From Bacteroides sp. (GTDB lineage: Bacteria; Bacteroidota; Bacteroidia; Bacteroidales; Muribaculaceae): a stretch of 62,152 nucleotides of DNA. The DNA lies in the NCBI GenBank assembly GCA_014801865.1, contig JAAVDH010000007.1:38029-100180 (forward strand), read 5' to 3'. A program made the translations under genes and the position numbers. A model generated the notes under the pieces. The model was not told the origin of the DNA and did not search any database. It was given only the letters and a program-made list of their open reading frames with translations. Of the stretch, positions 17,169 through 25,733 are shown in pieces (the first letter of the stretch is position 1; every line of letters starts with the position of its first letter).

Positions 17169-19112
17169 ATGAGTTATCTCAAATTTGATAAAAACCTCAT
17201 GATTAATCTTGAGCAGAGTCTCCCGAAGGAGGTGCTCAGGACCAATCAGGCGGGTGCTTATCATTGTACAACAGTGGTTGACTGCAATACTCGTAAGCAA
17301 CACGGACTGCTGGTAATACCCATTCCCGAGATGGACAATACCTCCCATGTGCTTCTGTCTTCGCTTGACGTCACCGTTATACAACATGGTGCCCCCTTCA
17401 ACCTCGGACTCCACAGATATCGCGGGGGAGTCTTTAACCCCAACGGACACAAATACATCAGGGAATATGACTGTGAGAACGTGCCTCGCACCACCTACCG
17501 CGTCGGCGGTGTGATACTCACTAAGGAGAAGATATTCATCTCCCACGAGAACCGTCTGCTCATACGCTATACCCTCGTTGAGGCTCACTCCGACACCACT
17601 CTGCGTTTCCGCCCCATTCTGGCATTCCGCGAAGCTAACGCCCTGTGTGTGGCCAACGATAACCTCAACGGCGATTGTCCCGAGGCTACCAACGGTGTGA
17701 GCTGCTGTCTCTATCCCGGCTATCCCCGCCTCTACATGCAGTTTACCGAGAAACCCGAGTGGGTCTACGATCCTCATTGGTACAACGGCTTTGAATATGT
17801 CAAGGACATGGAGCGCGGAGTGCCATATACCGAAGACCTCTGGGTGCCCGGCTACTTTGACGTGCCTATCAAGAAGGGTGAATCCATCATCTTCTCTGCC
17901 GGCACTACCGAGGTAGACCCCGCCAAGCTCGTAAGCCTGTATGAAAACGAAATAGCCTCGCGCACTAACCGCAGCTCATTCTTCAACTGCCTTAAGAACG
18001 CCGCCAAGCAGTGCTATCTCAAGGAACCCGAAGGTATGTACCTCATATCCGGTTATCCCTGGGGAAAAATACTTGCGCGCAACACCTTCATGGCTCTTCC
18101 CGGCGCGACCATAGCCATCAACCACCGCGCCGACTATGAAGCCATCATGGAAACCGCATCAAAAGCTCTACGCACATTCATGCAGACCGGAGCTACAGAC
18201 AAGCGTATCGGCGGCATTGACCTGCCCGACATTCCCCTGTGGTGTCTCTGGGCTATCCAGCAGTACGCCAAGAGCTACGGTCCCGACGATACTATAACCC
18301 GCTACGGCTCGCTCATACGCGAGATTCTCGACTACATAACCGACAACCGCCATCCCAACCTCCGTGTAGAGGACAACGGCATGGTATATACCCTCGGCAC
18401 CACTTCGCCCGTATCATGGATGAACGCGACTCTCAACGGACGCCCCCTGGTGCCCCGCACCGGCTATCTTGTAGAGTTCAACGCTCTTTGGTACAACGCT
18501 CTGATGTGGGCATCATCACTCACTGAGAACGTCAGCGAAATGTCGTCAAGCCGCCAGCGCTGGACTTCCATAGCCGAAAAGATGAAGCAGCCCTTCATTG
18601 ACACATTCCTCAATGACTACGGCTACCTTTATGACTACGTAAACGGCACATACGCCGACCCCTCGGTGCGCCCCAACATGGCCGTAGCTATCGGACTTGA
18701 CTACTCACCCCTCGACCGCCGCCAGCGCAAGAGAGTGCTCGACGTAGTGACCCGCGAGCTGCTTACCCCAAAGGGACTCCGCACCCTCTCACCCAAGAGC
18801 TTCGGCTATCGTCCCTTCTATCTCGGCTCGCCCGAAGAGCGTGAGATGGCCCTCCACAACGGTCCGGCACGTCCTTGGCTCATGGGCTTCTATGCCGACG
18901 CCTACCTGCGTGTGTTCGGCATGAGTGGAGTGAGCTACATCGACCGTATGCTCATAGGCTTTGAAGACGAGATGAGCCAGGGCTGCATAGGATCCCTGTC
19001 ACAGCTCTATGACGGCAATCCCCCCTTCAGCGGACGTGGTGCCATCAGCCATGTGACTAATATATCTGAGGTGCTCCGCACACTCACCACCCTTAAGAAA
19101 TTTATTAAATAA
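17169..19112 (+). CDS. Glycogen debranching enzyme (amylo-alpha-1,6-glucosidase)
   Basis: A 647-residue enzyme that removes alpha-1,6 branches from glycogen in the cytosol. The N-terminal ~230 residues are the beta-rich debrancher N-terminal domain (TNQAGAYHCTTVVDCNTRKQ, then HGLLV). The C-terminal (alpha/alpha)6 domain carries YLISGYPWGKILARNTFMAL-like sequence and the acidic segment RIGGIDLPDIPLW expected of GH133. No signal peptide is present. First gene of the three-gene operon with glycogen synthase (33 bases downstream) and GH57. Length and domain order are normal for Bacteroidota homologues. Confidence 0.9.
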   Translation: MSYLKFDKNLMINLEQSLPKEVLRTNQAGAYHCTTVVDCNTRKQHGLLVIPIPEMDNTSHVLLSSLDVTVIQHGAPFNLGLHRYRGGVFNPNGHKYIREYDCENVPRTTYRVGGVILTKEKIFISHENRLLIRYTLVEAHSDTTLRFRPILAFREANALCVANDNLNGDCPEATNGVSCCLYPGYPRLYMQFTEKPEWVYDPHWYNGFEYVKDMERGVPYTEDLWVPGYFDVPIKKGESIIFSAGTTEVDPAKLVSLYENEIASRTNRSSFFNCLKNAAKQCYLKEPEGMYLISGYPWGKILARNTFMALPGATIAINHRADYEAIMETASKALRTFMQTGATDKRIGGIDLPDIPLWCLWAIQQYAKSYGPDDTITRYGSLIREILDYITDNRHPNLRVEDNGMVYTLGTTSPVSWMNATLNGRPLVPRTGYLVEFNALWYNALMWASSLTENVSEMSSSRQRWTSIAEKMKQPFIDTFLNDYGYLYDYVNGTYADPSVRPNMAVAIGLDYSPLDRRQRKRVLDVVTRELLTPKGLRTLSPKSFGYRPFYLGSPEEREMALHNGPARPWLMGFYADAYLRVFGMSGVSYIDRMLIGFEDEMSQGCIGSLSQLYDGNPPFSGRGAISHVTNISEVLRTLTTLKKFIK

Positions 19113-19145
19113 CCCTTCGCCATAGGCATATCAACCACTAAACGC

Positions 19146-20411
19146 ATGAAAGCTTTAATGTTCGGGTGGGAATTTCCACCTCACATCCTCGGCGGCCTGG
19201 GCACGGCAAGCTACGGCCTCACTAAAGGAATGTGGGAATGTGGCGACATGGATATCACATTCGTCATCCCCAAGCCCTTCGGCGATGAGGACAAACACTT
19301 TGCCAACATCATAGGCGCATCACAGGTGCCCGTAGCATGGCGCGACGTGACACGCGACTACGTGGAGCAACGCATAGGCAAGCTGATGGATCCCGACCTC
19401 TATTTCAAACTCCGGAGCAACATCTATGCCGACTTCAACTATATGCGCACCAACGACCTGGGCTGCATCGAATTCTCAGGACGCTACCCCGATAACCTTC
19501 TGGAGGAAATCAACAACTACTCCATCATGGCGGGCGTAGTGGCGCGCACACTTGACTTTGACGTCATACACTCGCACGACTGGCTCACATACCCTGCCGG
19601 CATACACGCCAAGCAGGTGACAGGCAAACCACTGGTAATTCACGTTCACGCTACTGACTTTGATCGCTCACGCGGCAATGTCAACCCCACCGTGTTCGGC
19701 ATCGAAAAGGACGGTATGACCCATGCCGACCATATCATCACCGTAAGTAACCTTACACGCCAGACGGTGATAGAGAAGTATGGCATAGACCCCGCGAAGG
19801 TAACTACCGTGCACAACGCCGTGACTCCCCTCAGCGAAGAACTTCTCAACGTCGAAGTGACTAAACCCAAAGAAAAGGTAGTGACCTTCCTGGGACGCAT
19901 CACTATGCAGAAAGGCCCCGAATACTTCGTGGAGGCTGCCGCAAAGGTGCTGAAGAACAATCACAACGTGCGCTTCGTCATGGCCGGTAGTGGCGACATG
20001 ATGGACAAGATGATTAATCTTGCAGCCGAGCGTGGCATCGCTGACAGATTCCACTTCCCCGGATTTCAGAAGGGCAAGCAGGTATACGAAATGCTGAAAG
20101 CCAGCGACGTATATGTCATGCCCTCCGTGTCGGAGCCCTTCGGCATTTCACCCCTTGAGGCTATGCAGATGGGAGTGCCTTCCATAATCTCGAAGCAGAG
20201 CGGATGCGCCGAAATTCTTACCAACGTCATCAAGACCGACTACTGGGACATCGACGCTATGGCCGACGCAATCAACGCCATAGTAACCTACCCCGCCATG
20301 CATGCTCAGCTTAAGGAGGATGGCCTGGCCGAGGTTAACCAGATTACCTGGGACAAGGCCGGAGCCAAGGTCATTGACATATACCACAAGGTCATCGGTG
20401 ACAAGCACTGA
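19146..20411 (+). CDS. Glycogen synthase-type GT4 glycosyltransferase
   Basis: 421 residues with a GT-B fold. It opens with MKALMFGWEFPPHILGGLGT, containing the P-P-x-x-x-GGLG acceptor loop of glycogen/starch synthases. It also has VIHSHDWLTYPAG, VVTFLGRITMQKGPEYFVEA and EPFGISPLEAMQMG, the E-x7-E donor motif. It elongates alpha-1,4-glucan from a nucleotide glucose. It belongs to the Bacteroidota type, which is closer to GT4/GT3-like enzymes than to E. coli GlgA. It lies between the debranching enzyme and GH57, 33 and 45 bases away, so transcription is shared. Confidence 0.9.
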   Translation: MKALMFGWEFPPHILGGLGTASYGLTKGMWECGDMDITFVIPKPFGDEDKHFANIIGASQVPVAWRDVTRDYVEQRIGKLMDPDLYFKLRSNIYADFNYMRTNDLGCIEFSGRYPDNLLEEINNYSIMAGVVARTLDFDVIHSHDWLTYPAGIHAKQVTGKPLVIHVHATDFDRSRGNVNPTVFGIEKDGMTHADHIITVSNLTRQTVIEKYGIDPAKVTTVHNAVTPLSEELLNVEVTKPKEKVVTFLGRITMQKGPEYFVEAAAKVLKNNHNVRFVMAGSGDMMDKMINLAAERGIADRFHFPGFQKGKQVYEMLKASDVYVMPSVSEPFGISPLEAMQMGVPSIISKQSGCAEILTNVIKTDYWDIDAMADAINAIVTYPAMHAQLKEDGLAEVNQITWDKAGAKVIDIYHKVIGDKH

Positions 20412-20456
20412 TATAAGATTCCCCAAAAGAAAATCAAAAAATACCTACAATATAAG

Positions 20457-21956
20457 ATGAAAGCTATCTGCTTCTATTTCCAGATTCATCAGCCGTTCCG
20501 TCTGAAAAGATATCGCTTTTTTGACATAGGCAACGATCACTATTATTACGACGACTTCGCCAACGACGATATAGTGACCCGCATAGCAATGCGCAGCTAC
20601 ATACCCGCCGCCGAGAGCCTTCTGCGCATGATTGAAGAGGGTGAGGGCAACTTCCGTTGCGCCATCTCCATAACCGGTACGGCTCTGGAGCAGTGTGAAC
20701 AGTATGTGCCCGAGTTCATTGACCTGCTCAAGAAACTCGCTGCCACCGGCAAGGTCGACTTCCTCGCCGAGACCTATGCTCACTCTCTGTCTTCGCTCAT
20801 CGACCCCGATGAATTTGCCAATCAGGTTAAGGTTCACGACGAGAAAATCTACGAACTCTTCGGTCAGAAGCCCAAGGTGCTCCGCAACACCGAGCTTATC
20901 TACTGCGACGATATGGCTCCTCTGATCTACGAAATGGGCTATAAGGGTGTAATCACAGAGGGTGCCAAGCATATCCTCGGATGGAAGTCGCCCAACTACG
21001 TCTACTCCGCAGCTTCACAGCCCGCCCTGAAACTCCTGCTCAAGAATTCGAAACTCAGCGACGATATCACATTCCGCTTCGGCAACCACGACTGGGATGC
21101 ATATCCCCTCACCGCCGACAAGTATATCGACTGGATTGCCTCGACTCCCCCCGAAGAACAGATTATCAACCTCTTCATGAGCCTTGAGACATTCGGTGAG
21201 ATGCAGAGCCGCGAAACCGGTATATTCCAGTTCCTCGAAGCACTCCCCCGCTTTGCCAAGGAACGCGGCATTGAGTTCTGGACTCCTACTGAAGCCGTAG
21301 AAAAGCTCAAACCTGTGGGCGAACTATCAGTGATGCACCCCATATCATGGGCCGACGAAGCACGTGACACCTCTGCATGGCTCGGCAACAAGCTCCAGCG
21401 CGAAGCCTTCGACAAGCTTTACAGCGTGGCCGAGCGCGTACGTCTCTGCGATGACCGCCGACTCAAGCAGGACTGGTATTATCTCCAGGCATCCGACCAC
21501 TTCTTCTACATGGCTACCAAGCACTTTGCCGACGGCGCAGTGCACTCACACTTCAGCCCTTATGAGACTCCCTTCCAGGCCTTCACCAATTACATGAATG
21601 TACTCAGCGACTTCATTGTACGCGTAGAAGAGCAGTATCCCCTCGAAATTGAAAACGAGGAGCTCAACTCACTGCTGACCACCATACGTAATCAGGCCCG
21701 CGAAATCGAGACCCTCAATAAGGAGGTTAACTCCATGCGTCAGAACATCGAGCACTACAACGAGGAGCACCGCCTGCGCGAAAAGAAAGCTCAGGAAGCC
21801 ACCCTCGATGAAGTAGCCGAAATGCCTGAGGCTCCCGCCGAAGCTCCCGCAAAGAAGACCGCCAGAAAGCCTCGCGCCACCAAGGCCGACAAGGCTACCA
21901 AAACCGGCGATGAAGCTCCCAAGCGTCGCGGCCGCAAGCCCAAAAACAAGGAATAA
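20457..21956 (+). CDS. GH57 family alpha-glucan hydrolase/transferase with basic AT-hook-like tail
   Basis: 499 residues. Residues 1-~400 match GH57: HQPFRL near the N-terminus, FLAETYAHSLSSL holding a candidate catalytic glutamate, FRFGNHDWDAYPL, and the LETFGE motif. The cytosolic enzyme should cut or rearrange alpha-glucan with the other two operon products. A coiled-coil segment follows (~400-440: LLTTIRNQAREIETLNKEV). Then comes a Lys/Ala/Pro-rich tail of ~45 residues, ending in KRRGRKPKNKE, a sequence that looks like an AT-hook. Such a tail is unusual for a glucan enzyme; it could bind nucleic acid or glucan phosphate. A strong terminator follows the stop. Confidence 0.9.
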   Translation: MKAICFYFQIHQPFRLKRYRFFDIGNDHYYYDDFANDDIVTRIAMRSYIPAAESLLRMIEEGEGNFRCAISITGTALEQCEQYVPEFIDLLKKLAATGKVDFLAETYAHSLSSLIDPDEFANQVKVHDEKIYELFGQKPKVLRNTELIYCDDMAPLIYEMGYKGVITEGAKHILGWKSPNYVYSAASQPALKLLLKNSKLSDDITFRFGNHDWDAYPLTADKYIDWIASTPPEEQIINLFMSLETFGEMQSRETGIFQFLEALPRFAKERGIEFWTPTEAVEKLKPVGELSVMHPISWADEARDTSAWLGNKLQREAFDKLYSVAERVRLCDDRRLKQDWYYLQASDHFFYMATKHFADGAVHSHFSPYETPFQAFTNYMNVLSDFIVRVEEQYPLEIENEELNSLLTTIRNQAREIETLNKEVNSMRQNIEHYNEEHRLREKKAQEATLDEVAEMPEAPAEAPAKKTARKPRATKADKATKTGDEAPKRRGRKPKNKE

Positions 21957-21989
21957 TCACCATCCCACACATCTCTCATAGAGAACAAT

Positions 21990-22028
21990 ACAGAGCGAGG
22001 ATATGCCAGCAGCATATCCTCGCTCTGT
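21990..22028. terminator. Bidirectional terminator after the glycogen operon
   Basis: A perfect 17-bp stem (ACAGAGCGAGGATATGC) with a 5-nt loop (CAGCA) lies between convergent GH57 and AlbA_2 genes. The flanks carry no long T-run, but the stem is very stable. Confidence 0.75.
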
Positions 22029-22086
22029 ATATAAAGATTGATCAGGTAAATCACGATTAATCCCGACCAATAGGGGAAAACCCCGA

Positions 22087-22752
22087 TTATTCGGCCACAA
22101 CAGTCAGAAATTTACGGCGGGAGGGATCAAAGACAAAGTCAGTCACTCCCATTGCATAGAGGCGCAAAAGAGCATCCTCCGTTGCCCGCAGCCCCAGATG
22201 GAGAGGCACGGCAAGCTCCTCGGGCGTAAGTCCGGTCTTGCTCTCTACAATTAGAGAAAGAAGCCTACGGCATCCCTCGTCAAGTTGTAGCAACATATTA
22301 CTACCCTCGCTACGCGCACGCCACGCACGCTCTACGAGTGGATCCAGCGCGATATTCTCATCACGTACCCTGACATAGGCACGGAGCACCCCACCCTGTT
22401 CCTTTACCCTCACCGGGCGCATAGTCGCTGGAGCTATCTCCACCTTGTATACTACCTGGCCGGGGTCGGTCTTATAAGCCGTCACCTCTATGGACTGCGG
22501 AGGCACACAACACATCTCTGCCGCCTGCTCAACCACAAAGATATCCTCCTCCGAGCGTACGCCGGCCACGACACCATTATCCTTGACGCCCACGAGCAAC
22601 CGTCCCCCCTTATGATTGGCAAAAGCAGCAATACTGCGCGCTATCTTGCGTGCATCTCCGATGGCAAACTTGAAGTCCTGACATTCATGTTCACCCTCCT
22701 CGATAAGCCGCTGTATATAGTATCGCCCTTTAATAGCCTTTATATCTTTCAT
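22087..22752 (-). CDS. AlbA_2 (Schlafen-like) DNA-binding domain protein
   Basis: 221 residues. The N-terminal ~125 residues match the AlbA_2/Schlafen AAA_4-like fold: EGEHECQDFKFAIGDARKIA, then SIAAFANHKGGRLLVGVKDN, then GVVAGV. The pattern E/H-x-x-x-x-FK followed by AFANxxGG is diagnostic. Residues ~125-221 look like a winged-helix: RRLLSLIVESKTGLTPEELA, then LRLYAMGVTDFVFDPSRRKF. It lacks the long ATPase part found in many relatives. Nucleic-acid binding is expected; some relatives are regulators and some act in defence, and the sequence does not decide which. Three repeats occur just upstream (22796-22856), which would suit autoregulation. Confidence 0.82.
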   Translation of the reverse strand: MKDIKAIKGRYYIQRLIEEGEHECQDFKFAIGDARKIARSIAAFANHKGGRLLVGVKDNGVVAGVRSEEDIFVVEQAAEMCCVPPQSIEVTAYKTDPGQVVYKVEIAPATMRPVRVKEQGGVLRAYVRVRDENIALDPLVERAWRARSEGSNMLLQLDEGCRRLLSLIVESKTGLTPEELAVPLHLGLRATEDALLRLYAMGVTDFVFDPSRRKFLTVVAE

Positions 22753-22795
22753 TTCGCGTAGATATCAATAGCGTTTATTTACTTAACTAATAACG

Positions 22796-22856
22796 TTTAC
22801 GGAAGTCTATTTTCATTTTACGAAGACGATTTTCATTTACTGAAATCTGTTTTCAG
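22796..22856 (-). repeat. Three 20-21-bp direct repeats upstream of the AlbA_2 gene
   Basis: Units at 22796-22816, 22817-22836 and 22837-22856, read on + as TTTAC(G)GAAGxCxATTTTCAT-like sequence. Each has an internal dyad (GAAA...TTTC on the minus strand; the best is CTGAAA-ACAGA-TTTCAG). They lie 44-104 bases before the AlbA_2 start, where an operator would be expected. No Bacteroidota -7 motif was found between the repeats and the start. Confidence 0.6.
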
Positions 22857-22928
22857 TAACGTATCGGAGTCTCTATAAAACAAATTCAGCCGCCCGGTAT
22901 CACACAGGGCGGCTGAATCTTAGGATAG

Positions 22929-23002
22929 CGCTTCAGGATGGGCTTGAACCAACGACCCCCTGATTAACAGTCAGGTGCTCTAACCAACTGAGCTACTGAA
23001 GC
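22929..23002 (-). tRNA. tRNA-Asn (anticodon GTT)
   Basis: The minus strand folds as a tRNA: acceptor GCTTCAG/CTGAAGC, D arm GCTC/GAGC, anticodon arm CCTGA-CTGTTAA-TCAGG with anticodon GTT, T loop TTCAAGC and discriminator G. CCA is not encoded. The T stem (GTTGG/CCATC) has one T-T mismatch at pair 50-64. Confidence 0.93.
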
Positions 23003-23114
23003 ATTCGGTTTATTTCCGGCGACTCTTCTCCGGAATTGCTCTGCAAAATTAGCCTATTTAATTCAATCGTGCAAATTTTTCGCAAAAGTTTTCACAGAAA
23101 ATTTCAAAAAAAAT

Positions 23115-23142
23115 AGGCCGTGCATCAAATGACACACGGCCT
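23115..23142 (-). terminator. Intrinsic terminator of gap
   Basis: AGGCCGTG pairs with CACGGCCT, with an inner TCA/TGA pairing. On the minus strand the hairpin is followed by a run of T (complement of 23104-23113), 28 bases after the gap stop. Same core as the 556-591 terminator. Confidence 0.8.
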
Positions 23143-23170
23143 GAAGAGGTTATATTCCTATCTAAGGGAA

Positions 23171-24483
<1,313 letters not shown>

Positions 24484-24927
24484 ATGTCAAAATTCCTTAC
24501 TGAATTCAAGGAGTTTGCCATGCGTGGCAATGTTATTGATATGGCTGTCGGTGTTGTGATCGGCGGCGCCTTCGGTAAAATCGTATCTTCGCTCGTTGAT
24601 GACCTCATTATGCCGTTAGTAGGTGTTGCCACCGGCGGCATGAACTTCACTGACTATAAGTGGGTCATACAGAAGGGCGTAAATGACGCTGCCGGAGCGG
24701 TAATCACCCCCGAAGTGTCGCTCAACTGGGGCTCATGGGTACAGACCATCGTCAACTTTATCATCGTAGCCTTCTGTATATTCGTGATGATCAAGGCTAT
24801 CAATCAGCTGAAGCGCGAAAAGGCAGCCGAACCTGAAGCTCTCGCATCAGCTCCCGAGCCCACTAAGGAAGAGCAGCTGCTGACCGAAATCCGCGACCTC
24901 CTCAAGAAGGAAGCCGACGCGAAGTAA
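24484..24927 (+). CDS. mscL: Large-conductance mechanosensitive channel
   Basis: 147 residues. MscL opens as a pentameric pore under membrane tension and saves the cell during osmotic downshock. The N-terminal amphipathic helix (FLTEFKEFAMRGNVIDMAVG) leads into membrane helix 1 (VIGGAFGKIVSSLVDDLIMP). Helix 2 is WVQTIVNFIIVAFCIFVMIK, and a cytoplasmic KREKAAEPEALASA...EEQLLTEIRDLL bundle closes the protein. Length is normal for the family. It is followed by a strong terminator and faces ferritin in the opposite direction. Confidence 0.96.
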   Translation: MSKFLTEFKEFAMRGNVIDMAVGVVIGGAFGKIVSSLVDDLIMPLVGVATGGMNFTDYKWVIQKGVNDAAGAVITPEVSLNWGSWVQTIVNFIIVAFCIFVMIKAINQLKREKAAEPEALASAPEPTKEEQLLTEIRDLLKKEADAK

Positions 24928-24976
24928 ATAACAATACGATTAGGAAACCGAACTATCTAATCCCCATCTATAACGC

Positions 24977-25013
24977 CCGCGGGGTGTGTTGCCGATAGCA
25001 ACACACCCCGCGG
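24977..25013 (+). terminator. Intrinsic terminator of mscL
   Basis: A perfect 16-bp stem (CCGCGGGGTGTGTTGC) with a 5-nt loop (CGATA), followed by TTATTTT. It lies 49 bases after the stop. Confidence 0.88.
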
Positions 25014-25066
25014 TTATTTTAATCAGTAAGTATTAAGGATAAAGACGCTATATGTACATTTATACC

Positions 25067-25152
25067 TTTTACTTACAGTGAGCTTTTACTCACAGCGGGA
25101 TTTTATTTACTTTGTGATTTACTCACTTTGGAGATTTACTCTGTGTGTGAGA
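25067..25152 (-). repeat. Five degenerate 17-bp tandem repeats in the ferritin 3' region
   Basis: Units start at 25067, 25084, 25101, 25118 and 25135, with lengths 17, 17, 17, 17 and 18. On + they read TTTTACTyACnnnGnGA-like; on the ferritin transcript strand GTGAGTAAA recurs about every 17 nt. The array ends 7 bases after the ferritin stop, so it lies in the 3' end of its mRNA. It is not a CRISPR, because no spacers alternate with the repeats. Confidence 0.6.
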
Positions 25153-25159
25153 TTCTGAC

Positions 25160-25681
25160 TTATTCGTTAGCAGCCAGGGGAGAAGGAGTGGTATATGCAC
25201 GTGAAGCCAGCTCCTGGTCGAGCATATAGAGCCCCATACCGTTATCGCCTACAAGGGTGAATTTATCGATAAGTGTGCGGTCATTGTCTTCTTCCTCGAC
25301 CTGTTCGGTGATAAACCATTTGAGGCGGTCGCAGGTGGCGTAGTCATTCTCCGCTGTAGCCAGAGCGTAGAGATTGTTAATCAGAGCGGTCACCTTATTT
25401 TCGTGCTCGAGGGTAGCCTTGAAAGCAGCCAAGGGTGACTCCCATGAGGTGGGAACCTCAGCGATCGGAGCGAGCACCACACGTCCTCCACGCTGATTTA
25501 CATAGTTCATGAATATGCGGGCGTGGTCCTGTTCTTCCTGAAACTGTACGTAGAACCAGTTTGACACACCTTCCAGACCTTCAGCCTTAAAGTGCATGGC
25601 CATCGAGAGGTAGAGGTATGCCGACCAGAATTCGGCATTGATCTGCGCATTGAGCGCATCCTGTATCTTGGGTGAAAGCAT
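25160..25681 (-). CDS. Ferritin (non-haem, FtnA type)
   Basis: 173 residues that assemble into the 24-subunit iron store. Ferroxidase ligands are visible: E17 in INAEFW, E49/E50 and H53 in FQEEQDHA, and further glutamates near 94 (LEHEN) and 129-132 (EQVEEED). Y/W-rich segments SAYLYLSMAMHF and NWFYVQFQ match bacterial FtnA. There is no signal peptide, so it stays in the cytosol. It is transcribed leftward and upstream lies pyrG-yidC, in the same direction with a 52-base gap to yidC; a separate promoter was not clear. The tail TTPSPLAANE is variable in the family. Confidence 0.95.
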   Translation of the reverse strand: MLSPKIQDALNAQINAEFWSAYLYLSMAMHFKAEGLEGVSNWFYVQFQEEQDHARIFMNYVNQRGGRVVLAPIAEVPTSWESPLAAFKATLEHENKVTALINNLYALATAENDYATCDRLKWFITEQVEEEDNDRTLIDKFTLVGDNGMGLYMLDQELASRAYTTPSPLAANE

Positions 25682-25733
25682 TGTTATATAGTATTAAGGG
25701 GTTAGTTATGTATGATTAGCTTCGTACTAAGTA

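Noticed and set aside
17145-17777. A 210-codon minus-strand frame over the debranching enzyme
   Set aside because: Opposite a clear enzyme gene with the complete family domain; no sign of coding.
25067-25152. CRISPR array made of the 17-bp repeats
   Set aside because: Units are directly adjacent without spacers, are degenerate, and no cas genes are present.
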